In this document: one piece after another, positions 1 to 8,023 of the stretch
Layout: each line of letters begins with the position of its first letter
Numbering within the stretch: the stretch's first letter is position 1
From: Alkanindiges hydrocarboniclasticus
GTDB taxonomy: Bacteria; Pseudomonadota; Gammaproteobacteria; Pseudomonadales; Moraxellaceae
Direction of reading: 5' to 3'
Assembly (NCBI RefSeq): GCF_001982605.1
Contig: NZ_MLCN01000003.1
Location: 124,001-188,000, forward strand
Length of the DNA stretch: 64,000 nucleotides
Notes under the pieces: model-generated
What the model saw: the letters and a program-made list of their open reading frames with translations, nothing else
Told to the model about the DNA's origin: nothing
Database searches by the model: none
Position numbers and translations under genes: made by a program

Positions 1-388
1 TATTAAATTCAAGCCAATCTTTAAACTTAAGTACATGAACAGAAGCTTCTTCATTTGGAATATACGACAAAATAGCTATAGCTCTTTGAATCATAAATGC
101 TGCTTCGAAGGCATCTATTTCAATTCTTTTTGTCAAAATATCTGCACTACCATGCTTTAATAAGTTTCTAAACTCATTAAAAGAATTTGCAATTTCCTTG
201 GGTGTATTATCAAATTTTTCAGCAGCTTTATCTCTAACAAAATTGAAAATATCAGGGTTAAAACCAGCTAAAATTCCTTCTGCTGCACCAGCAAGCGTCA
301 ATGCACAAATATAATCTTCCTCATCTATTAATAGTTCAATAGATTTATCTAACTGATGTTTTGCTATTTCAAGCTGTGTCTTATTCAT
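1..388 (-). CDS. HEPN-like hypothetical protein, C-terminus cut by window edge
   Basis: An open frame read from an ATG at 388-386 runs without a stop off the left edge; 129 codons are visible. A purine-rich Shine-Dalgarno (AGAGGATAG) lies just upstream of the ATG. The visible protein is helical and acidic, with a segment CALTLAGAAEGIL near residues 28-40 and the motif FRNLLKHG near 73-80. R74 and H79 fit the Rx4-6H signature of HEPN domains, many of which are RNases or partners of nucleotidyltransferases. The DNA is clearly more AT-rich than rtcB beside it, which suggests an accessory gene. It lies on the same strand as rtcB, downstream of it by 32 bp, so it could be cotranscribed. The HEPN call rests on a short motif and predicted helicity only; catalytic activity is not shown. 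Confidence 0.6.
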   Translation of the reverse strand, partial: MNKTQLEIAKHQLDKSIELLIDEEDYICALTLAGAAEGILAGFNPDIFNFVRDKAAEKFDNTPKEIANSFNEFRNLLKHGSADILTKRIEIDAFEAAFMIQRAIAILSYIPNEEASVHVLKFKDWLEFN

Positions 389-420
389 ATGCTATCCTCT
401 TATCTTCAATAAAATGAAAA

Positions 421-1719
421 TTAACCCTTCACACACACCACCTGCCGCAAGGTATAGACCACCTCAACCAGATCGCTTTGCGCTTTCATCACGTCTTCAA
501 TCGGTTTATAGGCCGATGGAATCTCATCAATCACCGCGGCATCTTTACGGCATTCCACGCCTTCAGTCTGCGCAACTTGATCCTGCACGGTAAAGCGTTT
601 CTTGGCTTCGGTACGGCTCATCAATCGGCCTGCGCCATGCGAACAGGAAAAAAACGACTCCTGATTACCAAGGCCGCGCACAATAAACGACTTGGCACCC
701 ATTGAACCCGGAATAATCCCATATTCACCCAAACGCGCACGCACCGCGCCCTTACGGGTCACCAGCACTTCTTCACCATAGTGGGTTTCGCGGTCCACAT
801 AATTATGGTGACAATTCACCGCTTCCACTTTGGCATTAAACGGTTTTGGAATAATAGTGGCCAGTGCCTTAATGGCAGATTCCATCATCAGTTCCCGGTT
901 TTTCAGGGCAAAACGCTGCGCCCAGCCCACGGCAAACCAGTAATCATCAAAATGCTCGGTACCTTCAACCAGATAGGCAAGGTCTTTATCGGGCAGGTTG
1001 ATAAAATGCTTTTGCATGTCTTTACGCGCCAGCTCAATAAAATGGCTACCAATGGCATTACCTACCCCGCGCGAACCGGAGTGCAGCATAATCCACACGC
1101 CCTGATATTCATCCAGACACACTTCCACAAAATGGTTGCCGGTTCCCAGCGTTCCCAAATGCTTGCGGTTATTAGTGTTTTTCAGGCGCGGATGCTTGGC
1201 GCAAATCAGGTCAAAATCCGCAGCCAGCTCGCTCCATACCTGATCCACCCGTTCTGGTGCATTTTCCCATGATCCCCGGTCACGGCCACGATTTCGGGGG
1301 CTCATGCCATGCGGAATCAGGCGCTCCAGTTCTGTCCGCAAGGCATGCAGATTATCTGGCAAGTCCGAGGCAGTCAGGCTGGTTTTTACCGCCATCATCC
1401 CGCAACCAATATCCACGCCCACGGCCGCTGGAATAATCGCGCCCTTGGTTGGAATTACGCTCCCAATGGTGGCACCAATACCCACGTGCACATCCGGCAT
1501 CACCGCCATCCACTTATAAATAAATGGCATTTGCGCGGTTTTCAGCAATTGATCCTTGGACTTCTCATCCACGTTCACACCTTGCGTCCACATTTTTACT
1601 GGAACTGTTTTTTCAGTTTGAATCACGTTATAGGCACGGGAAGCAGCGTGCGGTTGCGCTGACAACTCTACAGAAGACTGGGCTGAATTATTCATGGATT
1701 GCTCAATGGCTGTGTTCAT
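421..1719 (-). CDS. rtcB: RNA-splicing ligase RtcB
   Basis: RtcB joins RNA ends carrying 2',3'-cyclic phosphate or 3'-phosphate to 5'-OH ends, using GTP and Mn2+. The 432-residue product follows E. coli RtcB (408 aa) from about residue 40 to the end. It keeps the metal-site blocks MPDVHVG, VGVDIGCGM, GTGNHF, LHSGSRG and NCHHNY, and the block CSHGAGR that carries the histidine guanylylated during catalysis. The protein has an N-terminal extension of about 25-30 residues rich in Ser, Ala and Gln. The start is supported by AGGG about 6 bases upstream of the ATG at 1719; M9 is the only other early start. A sigma-54 promoter lies about 85 bp upstream, and rtcR is 2 kb away on the other strand. No rtcA (RNA cyclase) is visible. 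Confidence 0.97.
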   Translation of the reverse strand: MNTAIEQSMNNSAQSSVELSAQPHAASRAYNVIQTEKTVPVKMWTQGVNVDEKSKDQLLKTAQMPFIYKWMAVMPDVHVGIGATIGSVIPTKGAIIPAAVGVDIGCGMMAVKTSLTASDLPDNLHALRTELERLIPHGMSPRNRGRDRGSWENAPERVDQVWSELAADFDLICAKHPRLKNTNNRKHLGTLGTGNHFVEVCLDEYQGVWIMLHSGSRGVGNAIGSHFIELARKDMQKHFINLPDKDLAYLVEGTEHFDDYWFAVGWAQRFALKNRELMMESAIKALATIIPKPFNAKVEAVNCHHNYVDRETHYGEEVLVTRKGAVRARLGEYGIIPGSMGAKSFIVRGLGNQESFFSCSHGAGRLMSRTEAKKRFTVQDQVAQTEGVECRKDAAVIDEIPSAYKPIEDVMKAQSDLVEVVYTLRQVVCVKG

Positions 1720-1803
1720 GGTGTTACCCTATTTGAAAATAACTTGTGTTTATTCATGGCCTAAGCAGGAATTTTTCTCTGCTATTGTTGCTGATTTATA
1801 TAT

Positions 1804-1820
1804 TGCATAGCCTGTGCCAG
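1804..1820 (-). promoter_or_regulatory. sigma-54 promoter of rtcB
   Basis: Read on the minus strand the site is CTGGCACAGGCTATGCA, against the consensus YTGGCACGRNNNTTGCW. The GG (-24) and GC (-12) doublets are exactly 10 bp apart, as sigma-54 needs. The site lies about 85 bp upstream of the rtcB start. The DNA behind it (1821-1970) is very AT-rich, which would suit IHF bending between promoter and activator. The activator is probably RtcR, encoded at 3848-5494. I could not identify its binding sites with confidence. Confidence 0.85.
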
Positions 1821-1970
1821 CTTTAAATTTTCTTTTTAAATTAAAAATAAATCATTTAAAATCAGCAAATTAATTACGTAAAAATTTCTATTGAACAATT
1901 TATATTTTTTGACGCCTTTAAAAAATATAGAAATAAATATAAATTTATATCTTTTAATCTAATACTAAAA

Positions 1971-2279
1971 TTAGTATCCAACAGCATTTTTACCTTCACG
2001 CGCGAACTGAGCTTGTAAACCAATTTTTAAAGAAAGGTAGACGACAGGCTGTTGTGAATAATGGGCGTTTTCAACAGTACGTATTTGATTAATCCGCATG
2101 CGCTTTTTCTTATTTTTTAATTGGGAAGGTTTTTCATAATAGCCATAACGACGTTTATGCCAGCGTGATGCCTGTAAGTGGTGTCGTTTACAGTTTAAAC
2201 GCTGATAGGCCTGTTCTATACTTTCATTTTCTTGCAAAAACACTGTGATAGACACAATAGGCGTTTTAAAGACTGACAC
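1971..2279 (-). CDS. divergent ribosomal protein bS21-like protein
   Basis: A 102-residue basic protein that I do not recognise as a standard gene, but its core follows the bS21 layout. QENESIEQAYQRLN (about 16-29) matches the 'KENESFDVALRRFKR' start of bS21, and RRYGYYEKPSQLKNKKKRMR (about 43-62) matches the 'RREFYEKPTxxRKRxK' block. It differs from bS21 (about 70 aa) in its N-terminal lead and a tail of roughly 40 residues. Its likely role is in, or mimicry of, 30S subunit binding near the 16S 3' end. The first frame codon is GTG at 2279 and no strong Shine-Dalgarno is visible; GTG codons at V9 or V13 are alternatives. It sits upstream of rtcB on the same strand, but rtcB has its own promoter. 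The standard rpsU gene is not in this window. Confidence 0.6.
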   Translation of the reverse strand: MSVFKTPIVSITVFLQENESIEQAYQRLNCKRHHLQASRWHKRRYGYYEKPSQLKNKKKRMRINQIRTVENAHYSQQPVVYLSLKIGLQAQFAREGKNAVGY

Positions 2280-2322
2280 CTGTCTTTATTGTTAATGGTT
2301 GATTATTGCACTGGCAAGATAG

Positions 2323-2670
2323 ATGATGCAAATTGTATCACTTCACACGATGTCGATAATCATGGTTTTTATCCGTTATCTACTGGCAATAGTTTTATTC
2401 ATTACAGGCATATTTTGTGTCATCCGGTTTTTTATGGATGACTGGAACTGGGTTTTTCTACTCGCCTTTGCAGCTTGCATTATATTGGCTTATCTCATTA
2501 AGCCCTCAAGCTCACGGCACCAGCGCGCGGGGCGACGTAATACTGACTATAGCTGGCTGGATATCGTTGATTTACCGATTGAGTTGCTGTTTCAGATTAT
2601 TAGCTGGCCCTTTCGCTTGCTGGGTAAACTGTTAAAGCATCTGGATATTGATTTTTCTCCTGATCTTTAA
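2323..2670 (+). CDS. small inner-membrane protein, function unknown
   Basis: I do not recognise this gene. The product (115 residues, or 106 from the ATG at 2350) has two hydrophobic segments near residues 14-34 and 41-58, joined by a short DDWN turn. A soluble part follows (RHQRAGRRNTDYSWLDIVDLP), then an amphipathic C-terminal helix with many Leu, Ile and Trp. Small two-helix proteins of this layout are common in Acinetobacter relatives. Neither start has a convincing Shine-Dalgarno, so the N-terminus is uncertain. It is transcribed divergently from the S21-like gene and converges on rnz, with 12 bp between stop codons. Confidence 0.6.
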   Translation: MMQIVSLHTMSIIMVFIRYLLAIVLFITGIFCVIRFFMDDWNWVFLLAFAACIILAYLIKPSSSRHQRAGRRNTDYSWLDIVDLPIELLFQIISWPFRLLGKLLKHLDIDFSPDL

Positions 2671-2682
2671 CTGGTTTTAATT

Positions 2683-3678
2683 TTATCGCTCTTTTTTCTG
2701 TCCGGTTAACTCATTAACTTCCTGCAATACACCAGTTTCACTCAGGCGATAGCGCTTAAAATCATCGGCCAGAAATACTGTGCCGCCATAATAGTCTTTC
2801 ACTTCCTGTAAAATTTCTGCCTGCCCCGCTTCGCCATGATGCCTTGGGCTAAAATGGGTCAGCACTAGATTAGGCAAATCCACTGACTGGGCAAACTCTG
2901 CCACCAGCTTGGCCGAGCTGTGCATTGGCCCCGGCCCCACCTTGTCCAGCACTGCCTGCAAGTAAGTAGCCTCGTGTACTAGTACATCGGCATTCTGGCA
3001 CGCTTGCGCTAACACATTGGGTTGCGCGTTATCGCCAGCAATCACCGCTTTAACCTGCGTGGTATGGTTTTGCACAAAATCGTGGCTATGCAGAATTTGT
3101 CCGTTAAATTCTATATCCTGCCCGTACTGCAAGGCTTTCCAGTCACGTCCGGCTGGCAAACCCACTTGTTGCAGCGCAGTCGTGTTGAGCTTGCGGCTAC
3201 TGTGCTGCACGGTAAACGCATAGGCATAACATTCCACCCGATGCACCAGCGCGTAGGCCTGCACCCAAACGCCATCCATCAATTCAACCGGCTGCTCCAG
3301 CACACTGTTGCTGTCACGCAAAATCACCTCATAGGACAAATGCAGGTCGGTGAGTTGCAGGGTTGCACCAAACCAGTCCAGTACGTTTTGCGGTGCAATC
3401 AGGGTTAAGGGTTCGGTGCGCTTGCCCATACTGGCACTGGCCAGCAACCCCGGCAGGCCATAGCAATGGTCGCCATGCGCATGGGTAATGCACACCACTG
3501 CCATGTCATGCGGTGACAGTCCAGTATGCTGCAAGCGGTGCTGGGTAGCCTCTCCGGCATCAATGAGTAGCCATTTTTTGCTTAAAGACGTTTGTAGCGC
3601 AAGGCCGGACACGTTGCGGCTTTTGGTGGGCACCCCCGAAGAGGTTCCCAGAAAGGTCAAGGTAAGCATGTCGGTCAT
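2683..3678 (-). CDS. rnz: ribonuclease Z (tRNA 3' endonuclease)
   Basis: RNase Z is a metallo-beta-lactamase-fold endonuclease that cleaves tRNA precursors after the discriminator base. Visible signatures are the N-terminal FLGTSSGVPTKSRNVSG, the zinc-binding block THAHGDHCYGLPGLL (HxHxDH), a later AGDNA and HEATY, and LTHFSPRH near the C-terminus. The length (about 330 aa) is close to the E. coli enzyme (about 305-311). Three in-frame starts exist: TTG 3690, ATG 3678 and ATG 3669. None has a good Shine-Dalgarno, and alignment to ElaC-type proteins fits 3669 best. The gene sits between rtcB and rtcR, so three RNA-end-processing genes are neighbours here. Confidence 0.93.
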   Translation of the reverse strand: MTDMLTLTFLGTSSGVPTKSRNVSGLALQTSLSKKWLLIDAGEATQHRLQHTGLSPHDMAVVCITHAHGDHCYGLPGLLASASMGKRTEPLTLIAPQNVLDWFGATLQLTDLHLSYEVILRDSNSVLEQPVELMDGVWVQAYALVHRVECYAYAFTVQHSSRKLNTTALQQVGLPAGRDWKALQYGQDIEFNGQILHSHDFVQNHTTQVKAVIAGDNAQPNVLAQACQNADVLVHEATYLQAVLDKVGPGPMHSSAKLVAEFAQSVDLPNLVLTHFSPRHHGEAGQAEILQEVKDYYGGTVFLADDFKRYRLSETGVLQEVNELTGQKKER

Positions 3679-3847
3679 GGCAATACACAATACAAAAAAA
3701 CTGTATTGATTTTACCGGGTTTATCATTTCTGTGGGTCACGAGTTGTCAGTGCGCTTGTGAACATTGAATAAAAAGCAGGTCGCGCATGTTTATTGGCTG
3801 GTTTTATCGCTAGAATTCAGCCAAGACATCAATATTGCTAAACTGGA

Positions 3848-5494
3848 ATGACGCATAAAAAAACCGTGGTAATTGGCTTTGTCGGCTCCACAGTGGATCA
3901 GGGCAAAAAGGATGACCGCTGGCAACGCTGGCGGCCAACCATGAGTTTGCTGATGCATGATGATCTGGTAATTGATGATCTGGTGCTGCTGCATGATCAC
4001 CGCGCCAAGTCACTGGTTAATTTTTTAAAAGAAGACATTGCACAGATTTCACCACAGACACAGGTCGGTGGGGTTAAAATTAACCTGCGTGATCCGTGGG
4101 ATTTTGCCGATGTTTATGGTGCCCTGTACGACTTTGTCAAAAACTATCCCTTTGATACTGAAAATTATCACTATTTACTGCATATTACGACCGGCACGCA
4201 TGTGGCTCAGATTTGCTGGTACCTGCTGATTGAAGCGGGTTATCTGCCTGCCAAGCTGATTCAAAGCTCGCCCAATGAGGACAAAACCGCGCAAGGCCAG
4301 TACCGCATTATTGATCTGGACTTATCCAAATATGATGCCCTCAACCAGCGCTTTGAAAGTGAGCAAAATGCCAACTGGCAGCAGCTCAAAGCCAATATTG
4401 CCACGCATAATGCGGCCTTTAACCAGTTGATTGAACAGGTGGAGTTGGTGGCAACCCGTTCCAGCGCGCCGATTTTGATTATGGGAGCAACCGGCGTTGG
4501 TAAGTCGCAATTGGCCAAGCAAATTTACCAATTAAAAAAAGAAAAATTCCATTTTAGTGGCCGCTTTGTGGATGTGAACTGTGCCACGCTGCGTGGTGAC
4601 AGTGCCATGTCGGCGTTGTTTGGTCATGTCAAAGGGGCATTTACCGGGGCAGCTAGCGCTCGGCAAGGCCTGCTCAAAAGTGCCGATGGCGGTATTTTGT
4701 TTCTGGATGAAATTGGCGAACTGGGAGCTGATGAACAGGCCATGTTGCTCAAGGCACTGGAAGATAAAATATTTTTCCCGGTGGGCAGTGATAAGGAAAT
4801 TCAGGCCGACTTCCAGCTCATTGCCGGCACCAATTGCGATTTGCGTGAAGAAGTAAAAGCCGGACGTTTTCGGGAAGATTTGTGGGCACGCCTCAATACC
4901 TGGACATTTTTTTTGCCCGCACTCAAAGACCGTAGTGAGGATATTGCACCCAATGTGCAGTTTGAGCTACAACGCTTTGCCACCCTGCACCAGCGTCAAT
5001 TGCGTTTTAACCGTGAAGCACTGGATGCATACCTCAAATTTGCAAAGTCGCAAGAAGCCGCTTGGCAAGGCAATTTTCGGGACCTAACCGCCAGTGTGAC
5101 CCGTATGGCCACGCTGGCCAATGGGTCACGCATTAGCCTGCCGGATGTCATGCAGGAAATTGAGCGGCTCAAGCAACTGTGGAAAATTGAAACAGCAGAC
5201 CATTCCCTTGAAGAAAATACATTGGGGAAAACCCATAAGTTATCCACAGATACGACATTATTAGAACGGTTTTTAAGCACTGAGCAACTCAGCCAGATTG
5301 ACCCATTTGATCAAATTCAACTGGTTGGCGTTATTCAGGTGTGCCAGCACAGTAAAACCATGGCAGAAGCCGGACGCCGCTTATTTGCCATATCGCGTGA
5401 GCAGCGCAGCACTAACAACGACAGTGACCGGATTAAAAAGTATCTGGCGCGCTTTGGCTTAAGCTGGGAAATGCTTCACCCTTCCGGGCCATGA
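3848..5494 (+). CDS. rtcR: RtcR, sigma-54-dependent activator of RNA repair
   Basis: RtcR activates the sigma-54 promoter of rtc operons when its N-terminal CARF-like domain senses RNA damage products. The 548-residue protein has this regulatory domain at about 1-185 (with ITTGTHVAQICWYLL and PAKLIQSSP), then an AAA+ domain. The Walker A is GATGVGKS (213-220), the sigma-54 contact loop GAFTGA is at 263-268, and the Walker B is ILFLDEIGELG. The C-terminus (about 480-545) resembles the RtcR DNA-binding region, including EAGRRLFAISREQ. It is co-linear with E. coli RtcR throughout. The ATG follows a weak CTGGA. The gene is divergent from rnz and its last 19 bp overlap the 3' end of the convergent phosphotransferase gene. 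In E. coli rtcR is beside rtcBA; here rnz, a membrane gene and an S21-like gene intervene. Confidence 0.97.
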   Translation: MTHKKTVVIGFVGSTVDQGKKDDRWQRWRPTMSLLMHDDLVIDDLVLLHDHRAKSLVNFLKEDIAQISPQTQVGGVKINLRDPWDFADVYGALYDFVKNYPFDTENYHYLLHITTGTHVAQICWYLLIEAGYLPAKLIQSSPNEDKTAQGQYRIIDLDLSKYDALNQRFESEQNANWQQLKANIATHNAAFNQLIEQVELVATRSSAPILIMGATGVGKSQLAKQIYQLKKEKFHFSGRFVDVNCATLRGDSAMSALFGHVKGAFTGAASARQGLLKSADGGILFLDEIGELGADEQAMLLKALEDKIFFPVGSDKEIQADFQLIAGTNCDLREEVKAGRFREDLWARLNTWTFFLPALKDRSEDIAPNVQFELQRFATLHQRQLRFNREALDAYLKFAKSQEAAWQGNFRDLTASVTRMATLANGSRISLPDVMQEIERLKQLWKIETADHSLEENTLGKTHKLSTDTTLLERFLSTEQLSQIDPFDQIQLVGVIQVCQHSKTMAEAGRRLFAISREQRSTNNDSDRIKKYLARFGLSWEMLHPSGP

Positions 5495-7137
5495 ACTGTA
5501 GTAGTCTTTGCTTGAGTCATGGAATCAGGTTGATGATGGCTGATTACTTTTGGCCTACGGGTTGATTTAGCTATTGTTTTCAGCCTGGCTTCCAGTTGGC
5601 TGACAAGATGGCGTAACACTGCAATACGTGCAGTTTTTTTATCATTGCTGGCAATAATATGCCATGGCGCTTGCCCGGTATGAGTCCGGCTAAACATATC
5701 TGCTGCGGCCTCCAGATACTGTGGCCATTTTTTGCGGTTGCGCCAATCCTCGGCAGTAATTTTATATTGTTTGTGTGGATTAACCTCGCGGGCCTGAAAG
5801 CGCTTGAGCTGTTCCTTTTCACTAATGCCAAGCCAGAACTTGATGACCAATATTCCGCTGTCACTAAGTTGTTGTTCAAAGTGGTTGATTTCATCATAAG
5901 CCCGCTGCCACTCGGCATCACTGGCAAAATTTTCCACCCGCTCAACCAGCACGCGGCCATACCACGAGCGGTCAAAAATGGTCATGCCGCCCGGTCTGGG
6001 CAAACGGGTCCAGAAGCGCCATAAATATGGATGGCGTTTTTCAAAGGAATCTGGCGCAGCAATACTATGAATTTCATATTCGCGCGGGTCCAGTGGCGCC
6101 ACCACGCGCTTGATTGCGCCGCCCTTGCCGGCCGCATCCATGCCTTCAAACACAATTAACACCGATGAGTGCAACATATACTGGCGTAACAGTTGCGCGG
6201 CCTGTTGCTGAAGCTGTGCCAGCTCCACGTTATATTGCTGCTTTTCCAGCTTTTGTTGTGCCGGTTTTAACAACATGGCTGGAATACTGGCCTGTTGCCA
6301 GTGATTTGCAGTCTGCGGCACTGGTAACGCGGTGTTTAATGCATCCAGCACCAGATGGCCAAACTCCAGATCACGCTGCTGGCTGTTTTCACCATTGATG
6401 ATAAACCAGTCGTCGGTAAACTGTTTGCGCAAGCGCTGAATCTTGCGGTACTGCTGCTGGTCGCGCCAGTTCAGTCCATGCAGTTGTTGCCACTGCTGGG
6501 TACTGGAATCCAGCGTGTTCAGACGCTGCTGCAAGCAGTTCCATGAAATATCAAACCAGCATTTAATCACGATCACGCCATTGGCTGCCAAATCCTGCTC
6601 AAACTCACGCATTTGCCGTACGGTTTGCTGAAACTGGCGGGTATTAAAACGGCTTTCATGCAGACCGCTATAGAGCAGGTCGCCATACCAGTTACCAAAC
6701 AGCACGGCAATTTGCCCACAGGCCGGAATGGCATCGACGTCGTTCTGCCAGAATGGCTGGTTGCTGGCCAGTGGTTTGGACAGGCTGGCTTTTACCTTTA
6801 AATAGCGCGGGTCCATCCACTCGCGCAACTGCATCACCGCCTCACCCTTGCCAGCCAGTTCAATGCCACCCACCAGAATCAGCAGGCTTTTGCCGGGTTG
6901 GGGCTGATTAGTGGTCTGGCTATTGGCGCGCAACTCAAGCTGGGCTTTTAATAATGCCAGATTTAAGAATTCCGGTTGCATATGGGTTAGCGCGGGTACA
7001 GTGGGTTTTGCCTTAGCCAATGGCTGTTCGGGAGTGGATAATTTTTGGGCTGTGGCTTTTGGAGCGGCAGCCTCTTGAGTTAAAGCCTGTTGCGTTACCT
7101 GCGATGTTGACTGCGTGGCCACTGGTTTTTTTGGCAT
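5476..7137 (-). CDS. pap: polyphosphate:AMP phosphotransferase (two-domain PPK2)
   Basis: Class II PPK2 enzymes transfer phosphate from polyphosphate to AMP to make ADP. Two fused PPK2 domains are visible. The N-terminal one has a degenerate P-loop GGIELAGKG (90-98) and a FGNWYGDLL box. The C-terminal one is canonical, with P-loop GMDAAGKGG (332-340) and FDRSWYGR (388-395), so it should be the catalytic half. The length of 553 aa exceeds the Acinetobacter Pap enzyme (about 475 aa) through an N-terminal stretch of about 45 residues rich in Ala, Gln, Lys and Pro, and through a basic tail. AGGA about 8 bases upstream supports the ATG at 7137. It overlaps rtcR tail to tail. Confidence 0.93.
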   Translation of the reverse strand: MPKKPVATQSTSQVTQQALTQEAAAPKATAQKLSTPEQPLAKAKPTVPALTHMQPEFLNLALLKAQLELRANSQTTNQPQPGKSLLILVGGIELAGKGEAVMQLREWMDPRYLKVKASLSKPLASNQPFWQNDVDAIPACGQIAVLFGNWYGDLLYSGLHESRFNTRQFQQTVRQMREFEQDLAANGVIVIKCWFDISWNCLQQRLNTLDSSTQQWQQLHGLNWRDQQQYRKIQRLRKQFTDDWFIINGENSQQRDLEFGHLVLDALNTALPVPQTANHWQQASIPAMLLKPAQQKLEKQQYNVELAQLQQQAAQLLRQYMLHSSVLIVFEGMDAAGKGGAIKRVVAPLDPREYEIHSIAAPDSFEKRHPYLWRFWTRLPRPGGMTIFDRSWYGRVLVERVENFASDAEWQRAYDEINHFEQQLSDSGILVIKFWLGISEKEQLKRFQAREVNPHKQYKITAEDWRNRKKWPQYLEAAADMFSRTHTGQAPWHIIASNDKKTARIAVLRHLVSQLEARLKTIAKSTRRPKVISHHQPDSMTQAKTTTVHGPEG

Positions 7138-7212
7138 GGCTTTATCCTTTTTTTACATTAAATGATTAAAAGTTAAGTATGCTGGCATTATGTCTTTTTA
7201 TTGACTTGATTT

Positions 7213-7935
7213 ATGTCAGCTATTGTCACTTTATCCCGGCAGTTTGAGCAATTTAAGCAGCTGGCGTTTCATGATCATCCGGCGCTGGCGCAGCAGTTGG
7301 CTGCTGTTCAGCACTGGCAAACAAACCGCATGCTGCAAGCCCATAGCTTGCTGTTTAACCAGCCGCGTCATCAATTAATGGCCAGCTTTTTAACAACACG
7401 CCTGTATAACTTAAATGACTTGATGATGCTGGGCAGCCAGCTTGATAAAGCCTTACAGGAAAAAATCAAGCTGGATCGTTTTTTGCCCTCTGCCGTTCTC
7501 GATGCAGCGATTTCTGCGTTCCGGCTGGCTTACTTAACCCTGAAACTGGATGAGCAGGTTGCCAAATACCTGCTGGATCAAGGCGTTACCACCATTAAGG
7601 ATGAACATATCCAGCAGGCCATGCTGGCGCTGCAACAATACAATGCACGCTTAAGGCAACTGGTCTTGTTGCGGCAGCTTAGTCAGGCCTTGCAGCATTA
7701 TGGCCGCAGCTTTTTAACGCAAAGTGCATTCCGGCTGGCACGGCGAACCGCTTACCGGCGTGAATTTAATTTTTTATATGACTATCTGGCCGAGGCATTT
7801 ATGGCCATTCGCAGTACCGATAGCAGCAATGGTTTTTTTGAACTGTTTATTGCGGGTGAAAAACAGGTGCTGGTTGAGATTTACAACGGTATCCCGGTCC
7901 CTTTTGGCCAGAACTGCCAACCCGAACGCGTTTAA
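7213..7935 (+). CDS. hypothetical protein, tandem paralogue 1 (FFLEELY-motif-like)
   Basis: A 240-residue, all-helical, soluble-looking protein without signal peptide. It is paralogous to the next gene: both start with an (A/D)FHxxP block, then Q.WQ..RM...H, then an (S/Y)FL.xRLY motif (residues 58-64 here). They also share a central SAV/SAI helix and a late (L/M)YDYLAE / MYDFVEE block. The RLY region recalls the proteobacterial 'FFLEELY motif' family, which has no known function. The C-terminus (FIAGEKQVLVEIYNGIPVPF) aligns with FTAKEREIIEKVHSGDLYPF in the second copy. The start is the only early ATG. The gene is divergent from the polyphosphate gene across 75 bp. Confidence 0.75.
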   Translation: MSAIVTLSRQFEQFKQLAFHDHPALAQQLAAVQHWQTNRMLQAHSLLFNQPRHQLMASFLTTRLYNLNDLMMLGSQLDKALQEKIKLDRFLPSAVLDAAISAFRLAYLTLKLDEQVAKYLLDQGVTTIKDEHIQQAMLALQQYNARLRQLVLLRQLSQALQHYGRSFLTQSAFRLARRTAYRREFNFLYDYLAEAFMAIRSTDSSNGFFELFIAGEKQVLVEIYNGIPVPFGQNCQPERV

Positions 7936-8023
7936 TGCAAAATTTTGGCACATCGGGATTATTCCGTACGGATTAAAATCGGTTATGCTTTGCCACCATG
8001 TTATTTTTTTTTCATGATTTTTT

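Noticed and set aside
781-1272. 163-codon frame on the plus strand inside rtcB
   Set aside because: It lies antisense to a fully conserved rtcB, has no ribosome site, and its His/Gln-rich product resembles no family.
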